Part shown: positions 44,293-52,485 of the stretch, piece by piece
How positions within the stretch are numbered: the stretch's first letter is position 1
Layout: every line of letters starts with the position of its first letter
Assembly (NCBI GenBank): GCA_964440805.1
Contig: CAYTTR010000002.1
Coordinates: 1-64,000, forward strand
DNA: 64,000 nucleotides
Direction: 5' to 3'
From: CAYTTR01 sp964440805
GTDB lineage: Bacteria; Acidobacteriota; Aminicenantia; Aminicenantales; Aminicenantaceae
Notes under the pieces: model-generated
Databases searched by the model: none
Told to the model about the DNA's origin: nothing
Seen by the model: the letters and a program-made list of their open reading frames with translations, nothing else
Position numbers and translations under genes: made by a program

Positions 44293-44784
44293 TTATCTGT
44301 CTGTTTTCTTAAACAGGGCCCGGAGGCTTTTATAGGTGGTTTTTAAATCTTCAATGACTACCTTAGTGGAGCTAAAAAGAGGCATAAAGTTAGAGTCTCC
44401 AGTCCATCGGGGAACTACATGGAGGTGGTAATGATCAACTACTCCGGCGCCGGCGCTCTGGCCAAAATTCATGCCAGTATTAAAACCGTGGGGCTGATAA
44501 TGCTCTCGTAATATTTTTAGGCTGAGTTTAAGAAGGTCGTTCATTTCGTCAGTTGATTCTTTTGAAGCTGCTTCTATCCGGGAGATATGCTGGTATGGAG
44601 CGATCATCAGATGTCCAGGATTATAAGGAAATTTGTTCAAAATAATGAAGTTATGGTTTCCCCGGTAGAGAATGTAAGCTGTTTTATCATCAGATTTCTT
44701 GAGAGCCCGGCAGAAAATGCAGTCCTTTGCAGTAGAGACTTTTTTCACGTATTCCTCTCTCCAGGGAGCTGTGATATATTCCAT
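44293..44784 (-). CDS. HIT-family hydrolase (Ap4A phosphorylase-like)
   Basis: This 163-residue histidine-triad protein carries HYHLHVVPRW, with His118, His120 and His122 forming the triad that hydrolyses or phosphorolyses nucleotide phosphoanhydrides. It also has an N-terminal Cys22-x2-Cys25 zinc-type pair (DCIFCRALK), an AYILYRGNHNFIILNKFPYN strand and a NFGQSAGAGVV loop, as in Ap4A-type members. Its ATG shares one base with the stop of the HU-like gene (TAATG), so it is co-translated. It belongs to a long minus-strand gene run. Confidence 0.93.
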   Translation of the reverse strand: MEYITAPWREEYVKKVSTAKDCIFCRALKKSDDKTAYILYRGNHNFIILNKFPYNPGHLMIAPYQHISRIEAASKESTDEMNDLLKLSLKILREHYQPHGFNTGMNFGQSAGAGVVDHYHLHVVPRWTGDSNFMPLFSSTKVVIEDLKTTYKSLRALFKKTDR

Positions 44785-45059
44785 TACTTGTTTATCATAG
44801 TTTTGAGGATTTTACTGGGTTTGAAATAGAGGACCTTTTTGCGGGGAACTTTTACTGGGTCGCCTGTCCGAGGGTTCCGCCCAGAACGAGGTCCTCTGCT
44901 TCTGAAACGGAAACTGCCAAATCCTCTTAGCTCTATTTCTTCTCCCCTCAGAAGCGCTTCTTTCATGGTTTGGAAGAAAATGTTGACACCATTCTCGGCT
45001 TCCTGTTTGGGGATATCCATTTCCTTGGCTATTTTATTGACAAGGTCAGTTTTTATCAT
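44784..45059 (-). CDS. HU/IHF-family DNA-binding protein
   Basis: This 91-residue nucleoid protein has the N-terminal MIKTDLVNKIAKEMDIPKQE, central ELRGFGSFRFRSR, the DNA-bending arm GRNPRTGDPVKVPRKK, and the FKPSK end. The start at 45059 follows AAGGAGG at about 6 bases; the longer frame to 45110 is not conserved. It overlaps the rpsA 3' end by 14 bases; rpsA followed by an IHF/HU gene is a widespread pair. HU versus IHF subunit cannot be told apart. Confidence 0.94.
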   Translation of the reverse strand: MIKTDLVNKIAKEMDIPKQEAENGVNIFFQTMKEALLRGEEIELRGFGSFRFRSRGPRSGRNPRTGDPVKVPRKKVLYFKPSKILKTMINK

Positions 45060-46812
45060 CTTTTTCCTCCTTGTTTTCCCTTTTTCGGGGTTTATTTTTT
45101 GGCGTCCCAATATTTTTTAGTTGATCTTTCATAAGGTCCCCTAAGGTCATCCTGTCGGATTGGTTCTGGATATATTTTTGATACTCCATTTTTTGCATTT
45201 CTATTTGGGCCTGGCGGAAACTCAGGGATATTTTTTTGTCTCTGGGGCTGAGCTTGATAATTTTAGCCATCTTTTCCTCACCCACTGAAAACACCTCTTC
45301 GGGATTATCAATTTTTCTTTCATCCAGCTCAGACAGAAAGACTACTCCCTCGATTCCAGGAGTCATTTCTACAAAAACTCCGAAATTGGCCAGCCTGACA
45401 ATCTTCACTTTGACTATTGAGCCTACCTTATAACGCTTGAAAAAATCCTCCCATATATCTCCTTCCAGTTGTTTGATCCCCAGAGAAAGTTTGTGTTTTT
45501 CCGGATCTATATTCAGTATAATAGCTTCGGTTTCCTGGCCGACTTTCAATTTTTCTGAGGGATGCTTGATTTTTTTCCAGCTGATATCTGAGATATGAAT
45601 CAATCCTTCAATACCTTTTTCCACTTCCATAAAGGCGCCGAAATTAGTAAGGTTGGTGATTTTCCCTTTAATCCTGGACCCCTGGCTGTATTTTTCCTGA
45701 AAGACTTCCAGGGGATGAGGAGTCGATTGTTTTAAGCCCAAAGAAATTCTTTTCTCAGCAGAGTTGATGTCCAGAATGGTTACTACTACTTCCTCTCCCG
45801 GGGAGAGGACTTTTTTTGGATGGATCAGCTTGCGGGACCAGGTTAAGTCAGAAATATGAACTAAACCTTCCACTCCTTCCTCTAATTCCACAAAGGCTCC
45901 GAAATCAGTCAGACTGATTACCCTGCCGTTGACTCTTTGTCCGGGTTTGTATTTTTCTTCAATGTTTTCCCAGGGATCTGGAGTAAGCTGCTTATAACCA
46001 AGGGAAATCTTTTCCTTTTTTTCGTCAAAATCAAGAACTACTACTTCCACTTCCTGTCCAGTCTGGAAAACCTCTGAGGGATGATTTGTTTTTCCCCAGG
46101 ACATGTCTGAGATATGAAGTAAACCTTCTATTCCACCCAGGTCAATAAAGGCTCCGAAAGAGGTGAGAGATTTGACTGTTCCCTTGACTTTACTTCCCGT
46201 GGACAATTGGTTGAACACTCGTCTTTTTTTCTTCTCTCTTTCATCCTGAAGAAAATATTTTCTGGAAAGAACTGCATTTTCAGATTTTCGGTCGAATTTG
46301 AGCACTTTGAATTTAAATGACTGACCAATCAGTTTTTCTGGATTTTTAACTGGACGGGTATCAGCATGGGAGTCAGGAAGAAATGCTGCTATTCCGGTGT
46401 TGACCTTGTAACCACTTTTAACTTTTTCAGTGATCTTGCCCAGGACCCAGGCGTTTTTATGGAAGGCTTTCTCCATGTTATCCAAGGCTTTTTGCGCTTC
46501 AGCTTTTCTTTTCGACAACAGAACATAACCATCGGAAGTGGAGGTGTTGACCAGGAGGGCTTCAACTTCGTCTCCAGGTTGAATGTTTTCTGTTTCCAGG
46601 CCATCAGTGAAATCTTCAACAGGGATAATTCCTTCGGATTTAAATCCTATATCCACCAGAACCTGGGATGAGGTCACTTTGATAACCTTGCCTCTTATGA
46701 TTTTTCCTGGAGTAAGCTCCTTGGCACTGAATTGGTATTTATCAAGAAGGCTTTCATAATCCTCCGAAGAAATAGCATCTTCATTTTTTAGATTTTTGGT
46801 TAGCTCTGACAT
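45046..46812 (-). CDS. rpsA: Ribosomal protein bS1 (30S subunit protein S1)
   Basis: The protein has 588 residues with six S1/OB-fold repeats: near 38, 122, 205, 290, 377 and 463. The four C-terminal repeats are the most conserved (for example FGAFIDLGGIEGLLHISDMS and FGAFVELEEGVEGLVHISDL), while repeats 1-2 are the divergent ribosome-binding domains. The C-terminal tail is lysine- and glutamate-rich. S1 binds mRNA for initiation. It overlaps ispH by 13 bases at its start and the HU gene by 14 at its end. Confidence 0.95.
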   Translation of the reverse strand: MSELTKNLKNEDAISSEDYESLLDKYQFSAKELTPGKIIRGKVIKVTSSQVLVDIGFKSEGIIPVEDFTDGLETENIQPGDEVEALLVNTSTSDGYVLLSKRKAEAQKALDNMEKAFHKNAWVLGKITEKVKSGYKVNTGIAAFLPDSHADTRPVKNPEKLIGQSFKFKVLKFDRKSENAVLSRKYFLQDEREKKKRRVFNQLSTGSKVKGTVKSLTSFGAFIDLGGIEGLLHISDMSWGKTNHPSEVFQTGQEVEVVVLDFDEKKEKISLGYKQLTPDPWENIEEKYKPGQRVNGRVISLTDFGAFVELEEGVEGLVHISDLTWSRKLIHPKKVLSPGEEVVVTILDINSAEKRISLGLKQSTPHPLEVFQEKYSQGSRIKGKITNLTNFGAFMEVEKGIEGLIHISDISWKKIKHPSEKLKVGQETEAIILNIDPEKHKLSLGIKQLEGDIWEDFFKRYKVGSIVKVKIVRLANFGVFVEMTPGIEGVVFLSELDERKIDNPEEVFSVGEEKMAKIIKLSPRDKKISLSFRQAQIEMQKMEYQKYIQNQSDRMTLGDLMKDQLKNIGTPKNKPRKRENKEEKDDKN

Positions 46813-47678
46813 TGGATGGTTTTCTCCCTATTGGATTGGTTGGGAAATTGCGATTTGATGATGGCTGCAGCTTCTTCAAGGGCTTCCGGTGGAGTAGAGG
46901 CGCCGCCTGAAATGCCGATTTTCTTGGCCCCTTCTATCATTTGATGATCGATCTCCCTGGCCTGTGCGATGAAATAGGTTCTGTGAAGGACGCGCCGGGA
47001 AATATTAAATAGTTTATTTGTGTTGGAACTGTTTTTTCCACCTATAATAATAAGAACATCAACCTCAGCAGCCAGAGAAGTTGTTGATCGTTGCCGGGTT
47101 TGGGTTGATCGGCAAATGGTGTTGAAAACTTCAAGCTCTTCAGTGCGTTCTACCAGGGCAGCGACAACTTCTTGAAAAAGCTCCAGATCCTGGGTGGATT
47201 GAGCCATAACTGCTCTTTTTTTCTTTTTGGGGAGAGCACGTACTTGAAGCCCTGTTTCCACTACTTTTCCTTTTCCCTGGCTGTATCCTAAAAGACCCTG
47301 GGTTTCGGGATGATTTTTATTTCCGACAATTACTATTTCATTCTCTGTTTGAGCGAGAGAATGAACAAGGTTCTGGATTTTTTTGACAATTGGACAGGTG
47401 GCATCAACGATATTGATTTTTTTTTCGCGAAGTTTGGAAGATACTTCTGGAGAAACACCATGACTTCGTATGATTAGTGTTCCTTCCTGGGCATCTTCTG
47501 GATTGGCTATAGAAAAAACTCCTCTCTCTTTGAGTTCGAATATTATCCTGGGATTGTGGATAAGGTCTCCCAGAGTGTAAACGTTTCCCTTCTTTTTTCT
47601 CCGGGTCTCGTAGGCCAAACGGAGAGCCCGTTTGACTCCATAACATAAACCTGAGTTCTTGGCGATAATGATTTCCAT
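46800..47678 (-). CDS. ispH: 4-hydroxy-3-methylbut-2-enyl diphosphate reductase
   Basis: This 292-residue [4Fe-4S] enzyme makes IPP and DMAPP in the last step of the MEP pathway. The cluster cysteines are Cys12 (NSGLCYGVKRA), Cys95 (VDATCPIVKK) and Cys189 (NTICRSTQTR). His-containing substrate motifs IRSHGVSPEV and NKNHPETQG and the GGKNSSNTNKL motif are present. ATG 47678 starts the conserved MEIIIAKNSG; a TTG at 47693 adds five residues without support. ispH adjacent to rpsA is a recurrent arrangement. Confidence 0.96.
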   Translation of the reverse strand: MEIIIAKNSGLCYGVKRALRLAYETRRKKKGNVYTLGDLIHNPRIIFELKERGVFSIANPEDAQEGTLIIRSHGVSPEVSSKLREKKINIVDATCPIVKKIQNLVHSLAQTENEIVIVGNKNHPETQGLLGYSQGKGKVVETGLQVRALPKKKKRAVMAQSTQDLELFQEVVAALVERTEELEVFNTICRSTQTRQRSTTSLAAEVDVLIIIGGKNSSNTNKLFNISRRVLHRTYFIAQAREIDHQMIEGAKKIGISGGASTPPEALEEAAAIIKSQFPNQSNREKTIQCQS

Positions 47679-47798
47679 ATGATTAACAAACAAAAGTAGT
47701 GAATTATACTATCCTGTTGCCTGGCTTTTGTCAATCCTAAATATTGGTAATAGCGAAACTTAGGTTGCTCCGGTCAATGGATGCTCCTCTGTCCTCTG

Positions 47799-48347
47799 CT
47801 ATTCCTTTTTCGGCTCCTGTTCTTCCATGAGTTTGGTAAGCTCTTCTTCAGTGGGGAGGTCTTCCAGGCTGTTGAGTCCGAAATAAGTGAGGAAATTTTG
47901 GCTGGTTCTGTATAGCAAAGGACGGCCGGGGGCCTTTTTTCTGCCAGAAATTTTTATCAGTTTTCTCTCTAAAAGAGTTTTAACAGCATGAGATGAGTCT
48001 ACTCCCCGAAGAGCAGAAATTTCGCTTAGAGTGACCGGTTGATGATAGGCGATTACAGACAATGTCTCCAGAGCTGCAGGAGAAAGTTTGGTTCTTCTTT
48101 CATGAGAGAGAAGCTTTTTGACCCAAAGGTCCACTTCCGGTTTTGTGGCAAAGAGAAAACCGCCGGCTGACTGAATAATCTGTATTCCTCTTTGATTGAA
48201 GGCATAGGATTTAACCAGTTGTTGGACAGCTTCTTCGATTTCTTCTTCTGAAAAGTCGGATAAAATGTTTTTCATTCTTTCCAAAGAAAGAGGTTCGAGA
48301 GAGACAAAGATCAATGATTCTATGATTTCTCTTAGACGTTGATTCAT
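47799..48347 (-). CDS. scpB: Segregation and condensation protein B
   Basis: This 182-residue winged-helix kleisin-interacting protein of the SMC-ScpAB condensin contains LREIIESLIFVSLEPLSLER, then SPAALETLSVIAYHQPVTLSEI and GRPLLYRTSQNFLTYFGLNSLEDLP, diagnostic of ScpB. Its ATG overlaps the scpA stop region by 4 bases. Its short acidic/lysine tail is normal. About 120 bases without a gene separate it from ispH downstream. Confidence 0.95.
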   Translation of the reverse strand: MNQRLREIIESLIFVSLEPLSLERMKNILSDFSEEEIEEAVQQLVKSYAFNQRGIQIIQSAGGFLFATKPEVDLWVKKLLSHERRTKLSPAALETLSVIAYHQPVTLSEISALRGVDSSHAVKTLLERKLIKISGRKKAPGRPLLYRTSQNFLTYFGLNSLEDLPTEEELTKLMEEQEPKKE

Positions 48348-49084
48348 TGTTCACTTTTTTGCCGGAGCCAGACTTGAATTGGCTGGAATAGACTCTTTTG
48401 GATTGCTGCCACTGTTCTGTTTTTAATAAGTTCCAGCAAGCTGAAAAAGGCTGTCAGAGCTTCTTCCAAAGAGTTCTGAGACTGGAAATAAGTGTCAAAA
48501 TCCAGATAAGTATGAACCTGGAGAAGGTGAATTATGTCCTTCATTTTTTGCTCTATGGAATATTTTTTTCCTTCGAGGACAGGAATGCTGTCTAAATTTT
48601 TTCTCTGAATAAGTGAAAAGAAGGATTCGGCAAGGTCAAAGAGAGAAATTTCTGAGAGATCCAGTTCTTTTTCTGCGCTTGCCCGAGGTAAAGTTGTTCT
48701 CTGCCAGATTTTTAACTGTCCTGTCTCTTTTTCCTTGAGAACTCTGCTGGCAGTTTTGATTTTTTGATAATCAAGCAGTTTTTCAACCAATTGCTGCCTG
48801 GGGTCTTCATCTTCTTCAATTTCTTTTGTTCTGGGAAGAAGCACCTGTGACTTGAGGTAGATGAGAAAGGCTGCCATGAGAAGAAATTCTGCCTCCCTTT
48901 CCAGGTTGATACGGTCTTTTTTTTCTAAATAATGGAGATATTCTTTGGTTATAGAGGCGATTGGAATGTCGTTAATATTAATCTTTTTCTTTCTTATAAG
49001 GAAAAGGAGAAGATCTAAAGGGCCTTGAAAAATGTCCAGTGTTATTTGGTATGATTTTTCTTTCTCTATAAAATTTAGTTCCAA
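48344..49084 (-). CDS. scpA: Segregation and condensation protein A
   Basis: This 246-residue kleisin bridges SMC heads for chromosome compaction. The N-terminal IFQGPLDLLLFLIRKKKINI with NDIPIASITKEYL is the ScpA signature, followed by the AEFLLMAAFLIYLKSQVLLP helix and a C-terminal winged-helix region (LLELIKNRTVAAIQKSLFQP). It is coupled to scpB. The M50 protease gene lies just upstream on the same strand, a combination also known in other phyla. Confidence 0.95.
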   Translation of the reverse strand: MELNFIEKEKSYQITLDIFQGPLDLLLFLIRKKKININDIPIASITKEYLHYLEKKDRINLEREAEFLLMAAFLIYLKSQVLLPRTKEIEEDEDPRQQLVEKLLDYQKIKTASRVLKEKETGQLKIWQRTTLPRASAEKELDLSEISLFDLAESFFSLIQRKNLDSIPVLEGKKYSIEQKMKDIIHLLQVHTYLDFDTYFQSQNSLEEALTAFFSLLELIKNRTVAAIQKSLFQPIQVWLRQKSEQ

Positions 49085-49134
49085 ATCTTATTCCTTAGAA
49101 AAAATACAGCCGGGGTTTTTTTTCGAGTTCATGA

Positions 49135-49815
49135 TCAAAAAAAAATTAGACTATAGATAAAAATTTGCACAGGACGAATTATCATGTTCAGTACTCCCAG
49201 ATAGATCAAACCAAGGACAATTATAAATCCAAAAGGCCGAAGCCGGTCATATTGTTGGGCCGCCTCTTCGGAGAGAATTCCCATGAGAATGCCACTTCCA
49301 TCAAGAGGAGGAACGGGAATAAGGTTAAAGATGGCCAGATAAGTATTAATAATGACGGCGTAAAAAAGAATTAAGGCCAATCCTTGAAGTGGATAAAAAC
49401 CAGGGGGGAGAGATCCTCGTCCCAGAAGAAAATTTCGTAAAAAATCTCCCACTCCGGGGCTAATTGATTTCAGGAGGAATATTATAAATAAAGAAAGAAA
49501 AGCCGCGGAAAGATTGGCTAAAGGCCCGGCAGCGGAAATCCACAAATTATCTTTTCTTGGATTTCTGAGGTTTAATGGATTTACAGGAACAGGTTTGGCC
49601 CAGCCGAAAACAGGAAAACCGAAAAAGGCCAGCATCAGGGGAAAGACTATTGTTCCAACCGGGTCGATGTGGGGTAAAGGATTCAGGGTGACCCGTCCCA
49701 GAGCCATGGCCGTTGGGTCTCCAAGCTTGGCCGCAATCCAGCCGTGGGCAGCCTCGTGTATAGTAATTGCGAAAAGGAGGATAAAGAGGCTAAAAACTAT
49801 CGAAACAACATTCAT
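49135..49815 (-). CDS. Site-2-protease (M50) family membrane metallopeptidase
   Basis: This 226-residue membrane protein has five to six helices. Zinc-binding HEAAH is at residues 20-24 in the first helix, and the third ligand lies in LIPVPPLDGSGIL near 172. Both match the short M50B group (YwhC/RseP-like without PDZ domains), which carries out intramembrane cleavage of regulatory proteins. GRVTLNPLPHIDPVGT is typical of this subgroup. No PDZ insertion is present. It heads the run M50-scpA-scpB. Confidence 0.9.
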   Translation of the reverse strand: MNVVSIVFSLFILLFAITIHEAAHGWIAAKLGDPTAMALGRVTLNPLPHIDPVGTIVFPLMLAFFGFPVFGWAKPVPVNPLNLRNPRKDNLWISAAGPLANLSAAFLSLFIIFLLKSISPGVGDFLRNFLLGRGSLPPGFYPLQGLALILFYAVIINTYLAIFNLIPVPPLDGSGILMGILSEEAAQQYDRLRPFGFIIVLGLIYLGVLNMIIRPVQIFIYSLIFF

Positions 49816-49923
49816 CTTCTTTCCTTACAATTTTATAGCATATCGCCAGGAAAAAATAAATGAGGGAGGCAAGAGAACCCTGGTAAAAAAATGTTGTTCT
49901 TATCTGGATATCGAATCCCTATT

Positions 49924-50073
49924 AGAGAGCATCAGGTATGCTCCCAGCTCCTTTTCGGATCTTTTACTCCATTCTTTCACTGCATCCTCGCGGTCAGAGG
50001 AAGTCGGATTCCCTTGAAGAGCAGTTCGAGAAGGTTAGCGCCTCAATGTCGTTCCAGGCACACCTGATGCTCT
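49924..50073. repeat. MITE-like element with AGAGAGCATCAGG ends (copy 2)
   Basis: This 150-bp copy starts AGAGAGCATCAGGTATGC and ends GGCACACCTGATGCTCT. CCTATT occurs immediately on both sides (49918-49923 and 50074-50079), a probable target-site duplication. The right 75 bases are nearly the same as those of copy 1 (14485-14734), while the left interior is shortened; ACTCCATTCT occurs in both. It accounts for most of the 305-bp space 49816-50120, in which no gene is seen. Confidence 0.7.
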
Positions 50074-50120
50074 CCTATTCTGTAAGCATGTCCACAATAA
50101 ATGGATAATAACCATATTTT

Positions 50121-51701
50121 TTAACTGTTAAGAATTTTCTCTACCTCTTCTTGATCCACTTCAGTAATAAAGGGTATGCCACTGATGTCGGAGGCTTCTT
50201 TGGTCAAGGCAGCAATGTCGTCCCGGGAGATATAGCTAAGGGAAAATTTTCTATTGCCGGCCATTAGCTGTTGGAGACCCTGTCCGAGCCGGTTGAAATA
50301 GCTGTACAGGCCCAGGGCTCCTGTTGGGATACTGGCGAAGCGGTTATTAAACTTTCTCTTGAGTTCCGGAGCAACCACAAAGATTTCTTCCGGAGTATTA
50401 CCGAAACGTTCCACATAGACGGGGATCTGACCTTCATCTATTCTTTTCCCTATGGTTTTTCCCACCATGGTGGCGGCCATGGGTCCCCTGGCCATGCTGA
50501 CTAATTTGAAATAAGGAGCGCCCAGGGCTAAGGCCTTATAGATCTGGTCTTCAAAAGTAATTCCTCCAGCCACAGCAACATCTGGAATGTACTCCCCTTT
50601 TTGGTCCAGTTTACGCAGATATTGGTAGAGGAGAGACCAAATTTCTACACTGGGAATCCCCCATTCATTCATCATCCGCCAGGGACTCATGCCTGTTCCT
50701 CCGCCAGCACCATCAACAGTAAGGAGGTCAAGTTTAGCTTTAGAGGCGTATTTCACTGCCCGGGCCAGGTCTGCTGGTCGGTATGCTCCTGTTTTAAGAA
50801 AGACATATTTGGCTCCTTTTTGCCGGAGTTCCTCTACTCTTTGCATGAAGCTTTCTTCCTCCACCATCCCCAGGCGTGAATGTCTTTCGAATTCCTTGAA
50901 ACCGCCTTTCTTAAAGGCTTCAATTACATCCGGGGCTTCAGGGTCGGGAAGAACAATGTATCCCCGGCGTTTCAATTCCTGCGCCTTTTCCAGGGTTTTC
51001 AGTTTGACTTCTCCGCCGATATCCTTGGCGCCTTGGCCCCACTTAAGCTCAACTGCTTCCACCCCCAGTTTTTCGATGGCGTACTCCTGCACGCCCAGGC
51101 GGGTGTCTTCCACGTTGGCCTGAACAGCCACTGTGCCGTAACCATCTTCTTGCCATTCCTGAAATAATTTTACCCGCATTTCCATATCAGGGGATCTAAT
51201 GATGCGTCCGTTCTTTATTTCAGACTCCTGATCCATTCCACAGACATTCTCTCCTACAGTCAGGATAGAACCAGATATAGCTGCTCCAATGGCCAAGCCC
51301 GCCCAGTTTTGTCTGGCCACATTGGTTGAACCCATGGCTCCGATAACGAAAGGAACTTTGAGTTTGATGCCTTTTTCTCGTCCGATTGCTTGTTCGATAC
51401 TGACAGCGGGGAAAGTGGCTTTGTCGCTGTCAGCTTCTACTCCATGAGCCCCAACAGCGGTTCCCATGATGCTGAAATGGGAAAGATCAACCGGATATTC
51501 CTTTTCTGAGGCTGAGGTGATGATGCCGAAAGGCTGGGGATAGAGCACTTCGTGTGCCCGGTAGGCAGATTTGCCGATTTCGCACATTCCAATACAGCCA
51601 TCTACACAGGTAACGCACATTCCGCTGAACGGACTTATAGAGCCTTCGGTCCTGTTCTTGGTTAAAGTGGCTGCACTTCGGTTGAGTTTGGTATAAGCCA
51701 T
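50121..51701 (-). CDS. FMN-binding glutamate-synthase-domain protein
   Basis: The protein has 526 residues and corresponds to the central synthase (FMN, [3Fe-4S]) part of glutamate synthase, without the amidotransferase domain. An N-terminal cysteine cluster (MCVTCVDGCIGMCEIG; Cys29, 32, 36, 40) precedes the barrel. Barrel motifs are GENVCGMDQESEIKNGRII, VELKWGQGAKDIGG and LDLLTVDGAGGGTGMSPW. Stand-alone forms occur in archaea and anaerobes and may need separate glutaminase and electron partners. The ATG follows AAGGAGG. It is the last gene of the nitrogen/redox run, 67 bases after the HoxU-like gene. Confidence 0.85.
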   Translation of the reverse strand: MAYTKLNRSAATLTKNRTEGSISPFSGMCVTCVDGCIGMCEIGKSAYRAHEVLYPQPFGIITSASEKEYPVDLSHFSIMGTAVGAHGVEADSDKATFPAVSIEQAIGREKGIKLKVPFVIGAMGSTNVARQNWAGLAIGAAISGSILTVGENVCGMDQESEIKNGRIIRSPDMEMRVKLFQEWQEDGYGTVAVQANVEDTRLGVQEYAIEKLGVEAVELKWGQGAKDIGGEVKLKTLEKAQELKRRGYIVLPDPEAPDVIEAFKKGGFKEFERHSRLGMVEEESFMQRVEELRQKGAKYVFLKTGAYRPADLARAVKYASKAKLDLLTVDGAGGGTGMSPWRMMNEWGIPSVEIWSLLYQYLRKLDQKGEYIPDVAVAGGITFEDQIYKALALGAPYFKLVSMARGPMAATMVGKTIGKRIDEGQIPVYVERFGNTPEEIFVVAPELKRKFNNRFASIPTGALGLYSYFNRLGQGLQQLMAGNRKFSLSYISRDDIAALTKEASDISGIPFITEVDQEEVEKILNS

Positions 51702-51768
51702 TATGAAAACCTCCTTATTTCCTCGATTTTTGTTTTAAACAGCGGAAAACACTTCATGCCATTCGTCC

Positions 51769-52485
51769 TTAGGACTTTTGGGTTTGTTCCCCGCTGGTGG
51801 AATTTTCTTTCTTTTCTCTTATGCAGGTACCGCACTGGCCGGCATCGTACATCCAGCATTGCAGCTCGTTGTAATGGTCAAGACAGGTAGGATCCAGGTT
51901 GAGACAGGCGTTACAGACAGCTGTCTCTGCCTCCGGTCCCTGGCACCGAAGCTGGCAAGCCGGGCATATGTAGATACAGCCTCCGCAGAGGCGGCATTCT
52001 TCAGAGCGAATGTCAAAAGGAGTAGAAATTTTCCTTTTATTACCCCTGTTTTGAAAACCGATGGCTTTTCCGTCCATCTGTTCCCGGCACATCCTGACAC
52101 AAAGGCCGCAGAGAACACATTCCTCGTTACGGACTTTAAACCTAACCTGGGTAACCCCAAACTTTGAGGCTAAGTCCTGAATGACTTTGGAGCCCGGAGC
52201 TAAGGAGAGCATCAGCTCAATCATCATTTTTCTGGTTTCGATGACCCGTTTTGTATCTGTATGAACAATCAATCCTTCTTCAACCCTGTAGGTGCAGGAG
52301 CTGACCAATTTTGATTTAGGAGCGCGTCCGATTTCTACCAGGCAGAGTCGGCAGCCTCCATAAACACTCAGTCCCTCGTTATAACAAAGGGTAGGAATTT
52401 CCAGGCCGTAGAATTTGGCTGTTTCAAGAATTGTCCAGCCTTCTTCGGCCTGAACCTCTAATCCGTTTAAGTTGAGCGTAATCAT
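51769..52485 (-). CDS. HoxU/NuoG-like iron-sulfur protein with cysteine-rich tail
   Basis: The protein has 238 residues. The [2Fe-2S] domain has Cys34, Cys45, Cys48 and Cys64; NuoG-type [4Fe-4S] motifs follow in ECVLCGLCVRMC (Cys123, 126, 129, 133) and ECRLCGGCIYICP (Cys164, 167, 170, 174). An extra tail carries Cys177, 181, 191, 194, 201, 210, 218 and 221, not standard in HoxU. The start ATG 52485 follows AGGAAGG. It overlaps the NuoF-GltD fusion gene by 4 bases, so it is an electron carrier of the same complex. No hydrogenase H-cluster domain is present. Confidence 0.85.
   Translation of the reverse strand: MITLNLNGLEVQAEEGWTILETAKFYGLEIPTLCYNEGLSVYGGCRLCLVEIGRAPKSKLVSSCTYRVEEGLIVHTDTKRVIETRKMMIELMLSLAPGSKVIQDLASKFGVTQVRFKVRNEECVLCGLCVRMCREQMDGKAIGFQNRGNKRKISTPFDIRSEECRLCGGCIYICPACQLRCQGPEAETAVCNACLNLDPTCLDHYNELQCWMYDAGQCGTCIREKKENSTSGEQTQKS

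Noticed and set aside
50689..51123. 144-codon plus-strand frame inside the glutamate-synthase-like gene
   Set aside because: It lies antisense to a well supported FMN-barrel gene and has serine/arginine-rich shadow composition.
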